From the NCBI GenBank assembly GCA_002707365.1, contig PAMQ01000004.1:54192-115164 (forward strand): DNA of 60,973 nt, read 5' to 3'. This DNA comes from Trueperaceae bacterium. Its GTDB lineage: Bacteria; Deinococcota; Deinococci; Deinococcales; Trueperaceae. Positions 45,618 through 54,112 of the stretch are shown here, piece by piece. The number at the start of each line of letters is the position of its first letter. Positions within the stretch are counted from its first letter, which is position 1. A program made the translations under genes and the position numbers. The notes under the pieces were generated by a model. The model saw only the letters and a list, made by a program, of their open reading frames with translations. It did not search any database and was not told the origin of the DNA.

Positions 45618-47068
45618 CAGGATCCTTTCGTCCCAGGTCCGAAGCCGACTTTACCCGGGTTCATTATCCCGTTTGGATCGATTGTCTTCTTGATTGACTC
45701 TAGTAAAGGCCAAGCAGATCCGTATTGGCGCCTCATGAAGCGGGACAGTTTAAGGCCCACTCCGTGATGCTCATTAACCATTCCCCCATTATCTAGAACG
45801 GCTGTCATAGCTGTGTTCCAGACGCGATTATGGAGCAGTAAAGCTTCCTCAGGATCCTGAGGAGGATTCTGAATGATAAAGCGACTGTAAAGGGCAGTGC
45901 CCCAATGGAACCAATGCGAAAAATGCCCGATGAAGTCTATATCCCAATCAGCATAGGTGCTTTCGACTGCTTCTTTCTCTGCATGGTAGACCTGACTAAT
46001 CTTGTCGTAAGTGGTTACTGTTTCGGTAGTCCCGTACATCCAGGGAAATTTAAGGTTCTTTGGTGGATAGTAAAAGTCATAACGGTGTTTCCACCAGGCC
46101 TCCCCAGGATCACTACCTAAATCATCTGCTCCTAACTCAAGACAGATTTCAAGGGCTTTGCGTTCCTGCACAGATGCAATTTCCGGGTCACCATCAAAAA
46201 CCAGCACCATATAGGCACCCTCATATTCACGACCGAGTATTGCCTTGATTCGTGATGTTGTTGACTTTGGATCATATAGGCGTATAACGGTTGGATCTAA
46301 ACGGCGGGTCATCATGCGGCGACCGGCTTCTAGAGCATTATCAAGGTTATCGAAAAGAACTCCTCGGAAAAGCCGTGTTTCAGGAAGGTAATCGATCTGC
46401 ATTGTGGCTTCAGTAATGACACCAAGAGTGCCTTCAGAACCTAGGAACAGTCGATAGAAGTCGGGACCCGCAGCGTGGTTTGGAACGCGTGGTGTACGAA
46501 TTATATCCCCGTTCGGTAGTACTACTTCCATACCTAGTACCATGTCCTCAGCCTTACCGTATTTGGTGCTAATGGTACCTGAGCCGCGTGGGGCTAGGTA
46601 TCCTCCAAGTGTGGCACAGTTTGCTGAGGCTGGGTAGTGGGGAAGAGTAAGACCCTTTTCGTTAAGCGCCCATTCTAGTTGTGAGCCGTTTATGCCTGCT
46701 TGGGCAGTTATTGTGAGTGAAACCTCGTCAATTTCAATGATCTTGTTTAATCGTTTGGTGTCTAGCACAATTCCACCGAACATTGGGAGAGCACCACCCT
46801 GTGACCCAGAACCACCTCCCCATGGAATAACAGGAATTTTGTAATTGTTGGCAATACACAATATTTCGGATATTTCTTGTGCCGAGCCTGGGTGGAGAAT
46901 GTAGTCTGGTTTTCTAGGATTTTCAGCGCGGTCAAGCCACATTTGTGGGAGCCAGAACCAGTCTGTTGCGTAAATTAGTTTATCGGTTTCTTGTGTGGAA
47001 ATGTTTTCGGAGCCAACGACTTCCTCGAGCTCACTTCGGAGCATGTTGTGGTGTAGGTCTGGTCTCAT
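45617..47068 (-). CDS. FAD-linked oxidase (GlcD/VAO family)
   Basis: The 483-residue flavoprotein has PP-loop IPVIPWGGGSGSQGGAL near residue 78, GLTLPHYPASANCATLGG, GSEGTLGVITEATM, and a C-terminal NEHHGVGLK. Members oxidise 2-hydroxy acids, aldonates or lactones. The HH(G)VG motif is shared with alkyl-DHAP synthases, but the Fe-S partner and the epimerase/hydrolase neighbours point to a dehydrogenase. It is first in its operon; AGGCG is just upstream of the ATG. Confidence 0.85.
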   Translation of the reverse strand: MRPDLHHNMLRSELEEVVGSENISTQETDKLIYATDWFWLPQMWLDRAENPRKPDYILHPGSAQEISEILCIANNYKIPVIPWGGGSGSQGGALPMFGGIVLDTKRLNKIIEIDEVSLTITAQAGINGSQLEWALNEKGLTLPHYPASANCATLGGYLAPRGSGTISTKYGKAEDMVLGMEVVLPNGDIIRTPRVPNHAAGPDFYRLFLGSEGTLGVITEATMQIDYLPETRLFRGVLFDNLDNALEAGRRMMTRRLDPTVIRLYDPKSTTSRIKAILGREYEGAYMVLVFDGDPEIASVQERKALEICLELGADDLGSDPGEAWWKHRYDFYYPPKNLKFPWMYGTTETVTTYDKISQVYHAEKEAVESTYADWDIDFIGHFSHWFHWGTALYSRFIIQNPPQDPEEALLLHNRVWNTAMTAVLDNGGMVNEHHGVGLKLSRFMRRQYGSAWPLLESIKKTIDPNGIMNPGKVGFGPGTKGS

Positions 47069-47374
47069 GTTTCGCCTCTCATTATCAACTCGTTTCCAGG
47101 TTGCGGATCGAGATACGTTTCCTTCGATAAGAGTGTTGTGCCGAGCAAGTCATCTGAGAGCATCAATAACCCCTTGGTTTAAAATTCTACTTTAAGTTTA
47201 TACCGATCGTTTATGCTTTACGAGGCTCGATAAGGATCAGTTTAGAAGCGAAAAGCAAACGTCCTGGCCTCGAGAGCTAGGATAAACCAGATTCGTCAGT
47301 ATACAGTTGGTTGATGTAAATCTTAAAACAAAACTGGTTGTCCGTCACTCTGGCTAGGATCTCGGATACGGGTT

Positions 47375-47404
47375 TTGTTCTTTGGTAAAATGTTGAACTA
47401 TATT
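47375..47404 (+). promoter_or_regulatory. Promoter of the cupin gene
   Basis: TTGTTC (47375-47380) and TATATT (47399-47404) are 18 bp apart, 39 nt before the cupin ATG. The rest of the 374-bp divergent gap (47069-47442) must contain the promoter of the minus-strand catabolic operon; I could not identify it. Confidence 0.45.
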
Positions 47405-47442
47405 GCGTAAGCTAAAGACGGGAACCTTGGAGGAGGACACGA

Positions 47443-47847
47443 ATGAAAAAAATTGGTAATTGTTTCGTTACTCGTAATGAGGATGTTGACCGGCTAACCT
47501 TCGACTGGGGAAAGATTCACTTCCTCAGCGAGGAAAAGGTTACAGGTGGTAAGTCATTTAGCTTCGGATTAGTCGAGCTAGAGGAGGGTAAGGGTCACAT
47601 CCGTCACAATCACCCTACTGCTGATGAAGTAATTTACGTGGTGGAAGGTGAAGGAGACCAAATGCTCGATGACCAAGAGACTGTGCGTGTGAAGGCAGGA
47701 GATTGTATTTGGATTCCCCTAGGTGTATATCACTCGACTATTAATCGGGGCGCCGGTACTCTGAAGTTGATCGTGGTTTACAGTCCAGCAGGCGCTGAAC
47801 AGGCTCTGCGGGGGGATCCAGCGGTTCAGATTGATTCACCCAGTTAG
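47443..47847 (+). CDS. Cupin-domain protein
   Basis: The 134-residue single cupin has motif 1, RHNHPTADEVIYVVEGEG, with the metal-binding His-His-Glu, and motif 2, IPLGVYHSTIN, with the distal His. GGAGGAGG precedes the ATG. Such small cupins may be sugar isomerases, epimerases or dioxygenases. Divergent placement beside the FAD oxidase operon suggests a role in, or control of, that pathway, which is inference. A strong terminator follows. Confidence 0.85.
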   Translation: MKKIGNCFVTRNEDVDRLTFDWGKIHFLSEEKVTGGKSFSFGLVELEEGKGHIRHNHPTADEVIYVVEGEGDQMLDDQETVRVKAGDCIWIPLGVYHSTINRGAGTLKLIVVYSPAGAEQALRGDPAVQIDSPS

Positions 47848-47915
47848 AAGAACTTGCCAGGTGTCGACGGGAGCTTAGTTATATTTGGGTTCTCAAAATA
47901 ACCAAAGTTTTAGCC

Positions 47916-47947
47916 CAACCAACCCACCTCACGACGTGGGTTGGTTG
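47916..47947 (+). terminator. Rho-independent terminator after the cupin gene
   Basis: CAACCAACCCAC (47916-47927) pairs perfectly with GTGGGTTGGTTG (47936-47947), a 12-bp GC-rich stem with an 8-nt loop followed by TTAATTCT. It isolates the cupin transcript from the epimerase-dehydrogenase pair. Confidence 0.8.
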
Positions 47948-48042
47948 TTAATTCTAGCGACAGAAACTGATGTAACCAGGTAAGCTATATGCAACCGTGG
48001 CAACGAGGAACTAATTTTCAATAGATTGTGAGTGAGGAAACC

Positions 48043-49041
48043 ATGACTAGACCCGTTACACTCTTCACTGGACAGTGGGCCGACTTACCCCTCAAAGAGT
48101 TAGCACCTCTTGCAAGAAAGATGGGTTATGACGGTCTTGAACTTGCTTGTTGGGGTGACCACTTCGAAGTTCGCAGGGCAATTGAGGAAGACGATTACAC
48201 CGACAAAGTTTGGGAAGTACTCCGGGCCAATGATTTACAGTGTCTGGCTATAAGTAATCACCTAGTGGGTCAAGCCGTCAGTGATCCTATAGATGAACGT
48301 CACAAGGACATAGTTCCTGACTATGTTTGGGGTGATGGTGATCCGGAGGGAGTGCGCCAACGCGCAGCTCAAGAGATGAAAGACACAGCTAAGGCCGCTG
48401 CTAAGTTGGGTGTAGAGGTAGTTAACGGCTTCACAGGTTCGCCAATTTGGCATGCCCTATACGCTTTCCCACCAACTTCACAGGAATACTGGGATGCTGG
48501 CTTTGCTGATTTTGGTAGTCGTTGGATCCCAATCATGGACGCTTTTGATGACGCTGGAATCAATTTCGGACTTGAGGTACACCCTACAGAGATTGCTTTT
48601 GACATTGCTTCCTCCGAACGCGCGTTAGAAGCCGTTGGGCACCACATAAGATTTGGTTTTAACTACGACCCATCACATCTTGGTTACCAGGGAGTAGATT
48701 ACGTGAAGTTTCTGCGAACTTTCTCTGATCGAATCTATCACGCTCACATGAAGGACGTTTGGTGGGGTCGTGGTGACGGCACTGCAGGTGTTTTTGGCGG
48801 ACACACATCCTTTGGTGACGCTAGGCGTTTTTGGGACTTTCGCTCAGTAGGGCGGGGAGACATAGATTTCGAAGAGGTTATTGTTGCTTTGAATGATATT
48901 AACTACCAAGGTCCTTTGAGCGTCGAATGGGAAGACAGTCGGATGGATCGCGTTCACGGTGCTACTGAATCGGCAGCGTTCCTGCGGGAGCTAGATTTCG
49001 AACCGTCGGACATCGCCTTCGATGCCGCCTTCGAGGAGTAG
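48043..49041 (+). CDS. Sugar phosphate isomerase/epimerase family TIM-barrel protein
   Basis: This xylose-isomerase-like barrel has 332 residues. Likely metal ligands are Glu in [10 protein letters not shown], Asp in [11 protein letters not shown], His in [10 protein letters not shown] and Glu in [10 protein letters not shown]. It is clearly different from the other epimerase of this island. I chose the ATG at 48043 because GAGG lies 5 nt before it; a GTG at 48028 would place that site inside the gene. The Gfo/Idh/MocA gene starts 3 nt after its stop. Such pairs typically process inositols or 3-keto-sugars. Confidence 0.87.
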   Translation: MTRPVTLFTGQWADLPLKELAPLARKMGYDGLELACWGDHFEVRRAIEEDDYTDKVWEVLRANDLQCLAISNHLVGQAVSDPIDERHKDIVPDYVWGDGDPEGVRQRAAQEMKDTAKAAAKLGVEVVNGFTGSPIWHALYAFPPTSQEYWDAGFADFGSRWIPIMDAFDDAGINFGLEVHPTEIAFDIASSERALEAVGHHIRFGFNYDPSHLGYQGVDYVKFLRTFSDRIYHAHMKDVWWGRGDGTAGVFGGHTSFGDARRFWDFRSVGRGDIDFEEVIVALNDINYQGPLSVEWEDSRMDRVHGATESAAFLRELDFEPSDIAFDAAFEE

Positions 49042-49044
49042 AAG

Positions 49045-50208
49045 ATGACAAAAAAGATTACTTACGGAATGGTTGGTGGAGGACGTGATGCCTTCATCGG
49101 TGAAGTTCATCGGCAGGCAGCAGCGCTCGATAGTAAGATCGAATTGGTTGCGGGGGCACTTTCGTCCACTGCGGATAAAGCCAAGGCATCTGGGCAAGAT
49201 TTAGGACTTCCTGAAGATCGTAATTACGGTAGCTGGGAAGAGATGCTCGAGCGTGAGATGAACCGTCCTGAAGACAAGCGCATAGATTTCGTTTCAATCG
49301 TTACACCTAATCACGTACATTTTCCCGTAGCTAAGGCCTTCGCAGAAGCTGGTATTAATGTGGTTTGTGATAAGCCGCTAGTCCATACAGTTGAGCAGGC
49401 ACGTGAGCTTATAGAGGTGGTTGAGCGCACAGGAATAGTCTTTGCGGTTACCTACAACTACACTGGTTATCCAATGGTTAAACAGGCTCGGCACATGATA
49501 AGTTCAGGCCAGCTTGGTGATGTGCGTAAAGTCATTGTTGAGTACAACCAAGGTTGGCTTGCAACCAAGTTAGAAGATGCAGACGTAAAACAGGCTGATT
49601 GGCGTACTGATCCAGCTCGTAGTGGTGCTGCTGGTGCCATAGGTGATATTGGTTCACACGCAGAGAATTTGGTCGCTTACGCCACCGGTCTTGAGATAGA
49701 TTCTATATGCGCAGATCTGACTACTTTTGTGCCGGGTCGTCGTTTAGACGACGATGGGAATTTGTTGATTCGTTACACTTCCGGCGCGAAGGGTGTCCTC
49801 ATTGCTTCACAGATTGAGGTCGGCGAGGAGAACGAACTAAGATTACGTGTTTTTGGTACTGAAGGTGCCATTAGCTGGCGCCAGGAAGACCCAAATGAGC
49901 TTTTCTACAAGACGCTTACGGGGCCTACTCAACGGCTTACTAGGGGTAACGATTACCTGTGTGAGGAAGCACAACGAGTCACTCGGCTCCCTACAGGTCA
50001 CCCTGAAGCCTTCATAGAAGCCTTTGCCAACGTATATGTGTCAGTAGCTGCCACCATCCAAGCTAAAAAGGAAGGACGCGAACCCGATTCATTCGAAACT
50101 GACTTCCCAAATGTAATCGATGGTGCCCGAGGGGTTCACTTCATAACTAAGACCGTGGAAAGCAGCCGTTCAGACGTAAAATGGTTGAAAAGTCGTTGGG
50201 AGCTTTGA
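49045..50208 (+). CDS. Gfo/Idh/MocA family oxidoreductase
   Basis: The 387-residue dehydrogenase has Rossmann motif [24 protein letters not shown] with the catalytic Lys, and [14 protein letters not shown] with the substrate-side Asp-His pair. The GGGRDAFIG variant marks a subgroup often found next to epimerase-like barrels, as here. It probably oxidises a sugar or cyclitol at C3 or C1 with NAD(P). It is translationally coupled to the epimerase by tight spacing. Confidence 0.9.
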   Translation: MTKKITYGMVGGGRDAFIGEVHRQAAALDSKIELVAGALSSTADKAKASGQDLGLPEDRNYGSWEEMLEREMNRPEDKRIDFVSIVTPNHVHFPVAKAFAEAGINVVCDKPLVHTVEQARELIEVVERTGIVFAVTYNYTGYPMVKQARHMISSGQLGDVRKVIVEYNQGWLATKLEDADVKQADWRTDPARSGAAGAIGDIGSHAENLVAYATGLEIDSICADLTTFVPGRRLDDDGNLLIRYTSGAKGVLIASQIEVGEENELRLRVFGTEGAISWRQEDPNELFYKTLTGPTQRLTRGNDYLCEEAQRVTRLPTGHPEAFIEAFANVYVSVAATIQAKKEGREPDSFETDFPNVIDGARGVHFITKTVESSRSDVKWLKSRWEL

Positions 50209-50236
50209 ACAGACTGTTCCTTAGAAGGACCACCTT

Positions 50237-50995
50237 GTGCTCCGTGAAGCCTTAACGGATCCCTCGCCCGAGAACCTACTCAAGTTTCTAAATACTCATT
50301 TAGGAAATCGTGATTGTCTCATACAGGTGTTGAGTGAGTGTGAGGTTTTTTATCAAGGTCGGGCTGCTAGTGTCGCGGAAGCTGGCGATTTTCTAGTGTT
50401 AGTTAAATGTGACGGTAGTTTACAGGTGCATGGGGCTAAAGGGATTAAACCGATCAACTGGCAACCAAAAGTTGATGATACCCAAGTTTTAATTGAGGAC
50501 GGACGTGCCGTATTGCTAAGTGAGCGCTTTAACCCTCCTGAGTTGGTGCGGGTGGTTTTTCTCGAACCGGCTTTAGCTCAGGCGCTTGAGCTAGATGAGG
50601 TTAGCGGTTTCGTTTTATTCGGGTCAGAAGCCGAGATGCAAAAGGCTTTAACCCGGAATCCAGAAGCTATTGAGGCTGGCCTGACCCTAATAGATGCTGA
50701 GCTACCCACTGAAGTAGGTGATATCGACCTTTACGCTCGTGATAGCCAAGGTCGTTTAGTGGTGATTGAGCTTAAACGCGGTAAAGCTACACAGGAAGCT
50801 GTTTATCAACTAATGCGCTACGTTGAGCGAATTGGAGAAATCGGTGGTACTGATGTTCGAGGAATTCTTGCTGCACCTGCGATTACAAAACCAGCTTTGG
50901 AGAGGCTGCAAGCCCTTAAGCTAGAATTTCATGAGGTTCGAGCCCTTCCGGTTGAGGAAAAGCCGGAAGCCCAACCAACGTTATTCAGTTCTTGA
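50237..50995 (+). CDS. nucS: NucS/EndoMS mismatch-specific endonuclease
   Basis: The 252-residue protein carries the RecB-like nuclease core of NucS: GDIDLYARD with the catalytic Asp (D162-D164 region), VVIELKRGKA with E178 and K180, and AVYQLMRYVE. An N-terminal beta-rich dimerisation domain includes GAKGIKPINWQP. NucS cleaves both strands at mismatches and replaces MutSL in many Actinobacteria and archaea. The tail ends QPTLFSS, and Q246-F250 fits the QxxLF clamp-binding pattern. Start is GTG with AAGGA 7 nt upstream. The gene starts 28 nt after the dehydrogenase, probably by chance of layout rather than function. Confidence 0.92.
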   Translation: MLREALTDPSPENLLKFLNTHLGNRDCLIQVLSECEVFYQGRAASVAEAGDFLVLVKCDGSLQVHGAKGIKPINWQPKVDDTQVLIEDGRAVLLSERFNPPELVRVVFLEPALAQALELDEVSGFVLFGSEAEMQKALTRNPEAIEAGLTLIDAELPTEVGDIDLYARDSQGRLVVIELKRGKATQEAVYQLMRYVERIGEIGGTDVRGILAAPAITKPALERLQALKLEFHEVRALPVEEKPEAQPTLFSS

Positions 50996-51008
50996 TAGGA
51001 AGGTAATG

Positions 51009-51887
51009 ATGTCAGATAAGGCCAATTCGATTTTGAGCAAGATGGACATAAAAGGCGGTAGTCCTTCAGATCTAGAGATTTACCTTTTTGATCTCCATGG
51101 GTTTCTTGTTTTAGAGGGAGCTCTTTCGGTGGCTGAGGTCAGTGCGCTGAACCGTGATATTGATGCCCTATTGCCGTTAAAACCCGGTGAGTGGCGCGGT
51201 TACGTTCATGGTCATAACTTTGGAGATAATGATGGTTTGAACTTGCAGCAGATTTACGAGGGTGGTGAGTCTTTTGAGAGGCTTATTGATCACCCGTCGT
51301 GGATCGAGAAGGTTAAATATTTTGTTGGCGGTGAGGGCACATTTGATTACAATCATGGTCCTCTTTTTATTGATGAGTGTTTCGCTAACTTACGAGGTCC
51401 TGGTGAGGCTATCGGTTTGCATTCGGGCGGACATGCGGCTGCAAAGCGGAATCAGTTTTTTTTCCAACATGGACGTTTCATGGTTGGTCAGGTGAATATC
51501 TTAATCGCGTTAAATAATATTGGTCCTGGTGATGGTGGGACTATGGTAATTCCGGGTAGCCATAAGTCGAATTTTGAGCATCCAGCAATAGAAAAACACA
51601 GAATGCACGGTGAAGCTGCATCGGTCGATGGTGTTGATGGCGCTGTCGAGATACACTTGAAGGCTGGTGATGCTCTGTTGTTTGTTGACACCATTAGCCA
51701 CGGTTCAGCTGAGCGGGTGAATGCTGGTGAGCGGCGTAATATTGTTTACCGGTATGGCCCTTCTTGGGGTTATTTTCGTCGTGGTTATGGGGTTTCGCCG
51801 GAGTTGCTTGAACGTCTTACACCGAAGCGGCGTGAAATAATCATGCCTCATGTTCCGCTTCCGCGCGAACCTCAGAGGCATGATTGA
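51009..51887 (+). CDS. Phytanoyl-CoA dioxygenase (PhyH) family protein
   Basis: This double-stranded beta-helix protein has about 292 residues. The C-terminal facial-triad His is in ISHGSAER, with Arg in AGERRNIVYR for 2-oxoglutarate and TMVIPGSHKSNF in the family position. The first motif reads GLHSGGH where HxD is usual, so the carboxylate ligand appears to be Gly. A second ATG at 51006 is possible; AGGAAGG fits 51009 better. PhyH enzymes hydroxylate small molecules using Fe(II) and 2-oxoglutarate. Substrate unknown. It begins 13 nt after nucS. Confidence 0.83.
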   Translation: MSDKANSILSKMDIKGGSPSDLEIYLFDLHGFLVLEGALSVAEVSALNRDIDALLPLKPGEWRGYVHGHNFGDNDGLNLQQIYEGGESFERLIDHPSWIEKVKYFVGGEGTFDYNHGPLFIDECFANLRGPGEAIGLHSGGHAAAKRNQFFFQHGRFMVGQVNILIALNNIGPGDGGTMVIPGSHKSNFEHPAIEKHRMHGEAASVDGVDGAVEIHLKAGDALLFVDTISHGSAERVNAGERRNIVYRYGPSWGYFRRGYGVSPELLERLTPKRREIIMPHVPLPREPQRHD

Positions 51888-52010
51888 CCGTGAATATGTT
51901 GGGCTAGATCAACCTTAATTTAGATGAATAACTAAGATAGAGATTGCGTAATCAAGTAACATATAGCGTATCCAGACATCTGTTTTTACTTAGAGAAACT
52001 TGTATCAGTT

Positions 52011-53084
52011 TTAAGATCGACGATACTGGGGAGGACGAAGTTTATGGTCAAGGTCTGTTCCTAAAGAATTTGCAGCTTTGTGAGGCCAGTACGGGTCTCG
52101 CAGGAACTCTCGACCCAAAAGAACCAGGTCGGCTTTTCCCTTGACCAAAATCTCATTAGCCTGATTAGGATCGGTAATCAAGCCTACAGCACCCGATGCA
52201 ATGTTTGCTTCTTTTCGCACTCTTTCAGCAAAACAAACCTGGTAACCAGGCTCTACAGGAATCGAAATGCCAGGAGCTATGCCACCGGAGGAGCAATCGA
52301 TCAAATCCACACCCAGCTCCGTGAGCTTCCTAGCTAGGTGGAGAGTATCTTCAATATCCCAGCCATCAGGATGCCAATCCGTACTGGACAATCTTACGAA
52401 CAGCGGTAAGGTATCTGGCCAAACCTCACGAACAGCTGATATTACTTCCCGCAGTAGTTTGGTGCGGTTTTCAAAGTTACCGCCATAATTATCTTTGCGA
52501 TTATTAGTGAGTGGGGATAAGAAGCTATGTAGCAAATAGCCGTGGGCACTGTGAATTTCTATTACTTCGTATCCTGCATCAAGCGCTCGTCCTGCTGCTG
52601 ACTGGAATGCGGTTATTACCGCACCAATGTCTTCCGAACCAAGTGGCATTGGGGTAGGATCACCCTTCTCAAACGGCGTTGCGGTTGGTCCTTTTGGTTG
52701 CCAGCCAGCAGTCTCATTCGGGAATATCACACCCTGACGATCACCCCAAGGCCGGAAAGTACTTGCTTTGCGGCCAGCATGAGCCAGTTGGATTCCAGGT
52801 GAAGCACCCTGGTTTTTCAAAAAAGTAGTAATACATCTTTGCCCGGCCACATGATCATCGGTCCAAAGCCCCAGGTCTTGTGGGCTTATCCGGCCGTCTT
52901 TCTCAACTGCTGTAGCTTCAGTAAATACCAGGCTAGCCCCACCAACAGCACGAGCTCCCAGGTGCACGAGGTGCCACTCGTTAGCGAAACCTTCCTTAGA
53001 ACTGTATTGACACATGGGAGAAACAGCTATCCGATTACGCAGTTCAACGCTGCGAAGCAACAACGGAGAGAACAAATTAGTCAT
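52011..53084 (-). CDS. Old yellow enzyme, YqjM-type NADH:flavin oxidoreductase
   Basis: The 357-residue FMN barrel contains the YqjM-class Cys in SPMCQYSS, GIQLAHAGRKA, the substrate-binding pair in IEIHSAHGYLLHSFLSP, and a phosphate loop LITDPNQANEI. It reduces activated C=C bonds (enones) with NADPH and is often linked to oxidative or electrophile stress. It is convergent with the PhyH gene, 123 bp away, with no obvious terminator between them. Confidence 0.93.
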   Translation of the reverse strand: MTNLFSPLLLRSVELRNRIAVSPMCQYSSKEGFANEWHLVHLGARAVGGASLVFTEATAVEKDGRISPQDLGLWTDDHVAGQRCITTFLKNQGASPGIQLAHAGRKASTFRPWGDRQGVIFPNETAGWQPKGPTATPFEKGDPTPMPLGSEDIGAVITAFQSAAGRALDAGYEVIEIHSAHGYLLHSFLSPLTNNRKDNYGGNFENRTKLLREVISAVREVWPDTLPLFVRLSSTDWHPDGWDIEDTLHLARKLTELGVDLIDCSSGGIAPGISIPVEPGYQVCFAERVRKEANIASGAVGLITDPNQANEILVKGKADLVLLGREFLRDPYWPHKAANSLGTDLDHKLRPPQYRRS

Positions 53085-53689
53085 TTGGTTAGTATGTACA
53101 CGGATTTACGCGATTAAATGTGTTGGAAACTCCGTAATAACATTGATTTAGCTTGCTAGTTAAAGAAGAGTCATGCCCGAGGTCAACTTGTGTTTCTAGA
53201 TAGGGCGACCCTAGAAGTCATGAAGGTTAATCCCAGCTCCTTATTAGATCCCCAATAGAGTGTTTTTTAGGATCAGGGTTCTTACCGAAGGTAACTCATG
53301 GATTAAGTTGCTCACGTTAGTATTGCCAAGTAGGTTGGTAAACTACAGATACATGTCGGTCCTCAGCAATAGTCATTACGACTCTGCCTGGTCCCTGATC
53401 TTTACCAAAATAATTTCAAGGTGGCTGGTTCACTCAATACGAAAGTACAGGTTTAGAACCCTACTGAAGGTAGGGAGAGAAGCCTCTGATGATATTATGG
53501 TTAGCCGACGTCCTATTTCATTTCTCGTCATTTCCAACCAGGTGTGGATAGATCGCCAACAACACCCCAGTTGCTTAATCAAATTAATGGTCATCTTAGC
53601 TAAACGCTTGAAGAACCTATTAGAGAGTCACTTGAAACTCGCTAGTCAGACTAAAATGGGTTGTCGACTTGGGCTTGGAATGTGTTGAA
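53085..53689. other. Long gap without a supported gene
   Basis: About 600 bp precede the FtsB-like gene. One open frame (53260-53688, 142 codons) spans much of it. Its product is rich in Arg, Ser and Ile without a pattern of domains, it has no ribosome site, and it overlaps the next gene, so I do not call it. No strong hairpin or promoter is visible. Confidence 0.4.
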
Positions 53690-54043
53690 ATGACGATACA
53701 ATCACACACCGGTTCAGAAATTAAAGAATCCACCCCTGAGGGTGAAAATAAACAACCAGTAGACCGCGGATGGGGAGGCTCTCTGCTACTAGTGGTCCTT
53801 GCTGTTATTGGTAGTTTTCATGCCATGATAATGATCGGTATCGAAGCCTACCGAGCTTATACTACTCAGAAGGCTTTGACTCAACTCGAGGTGGAGATAA
53901 ATACTTTGGAATACGAACTGAACGGACTCAAGGTTATTCTGGAGTACGGTAATGATCCCCTCTACCACGAGCAGTTAGCTCGCAATCTCGGCTATATTTT
54001 CTCGGATGAGAAGAGAGTCATTACTTACCCCGAAGACCGGTGA
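53690..54043 (+). CDS. FtsB/DivIC-like septum formation protein
   Basis: The protein of about 117 residues has a polar cytoplasmic tail, one membrane segment (LLLVVLAVIGSFHAMIMIG, about residues 33-51), a short coiled coil (ALTQLEVEINTLEYELNGL) and the closing motif DPLYHEQLARNLGYIFSDE. That closing motif corresponds to the FtsB/DivIC signature (ARxxLGxxxPxE). These bitopic proteins join the divisome core with FtsL and FtsQ. I use the ATG at 53690; an upstream TTG at 53669 is possible. Identity as FtsB versus DivIC cannot be separated. Confidence 0.7.
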   Translation: MTIQSHTGSEIKESTPEGENKQPVDRGWGGSLLLVVLAVIGSFHAMIMIGIEAYRAYTTQKALTQLEVEINTLEYELNGLKVILEYGNDPLYHEQLARNLGYIFSDEKRVITYPEDR

Positions 54044-54112
54044 CCTAGGTGACAACCACTCGGGCGTGTTAAAACCAAATCTAGAGACCCCTACGTTTAT
54101 GGAGGAAAGATC

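Noticed and set aside
45617-47068. Second alkyl-DHAP synthase because of an NEHHGVGLK motif
   Set aside because: It has two rather than three His, lacks the other AGPS stretches, and is coupled to a GlcF-like subunit, so it is an FAD-linked dehydrogenase.
53260-53688. 142-codon open frame in the gap before the FtsB-like gene
   Set aside because: No ribosome site, no domain-like pattern, and overlap with the next start. Kept as an unexplained gap.
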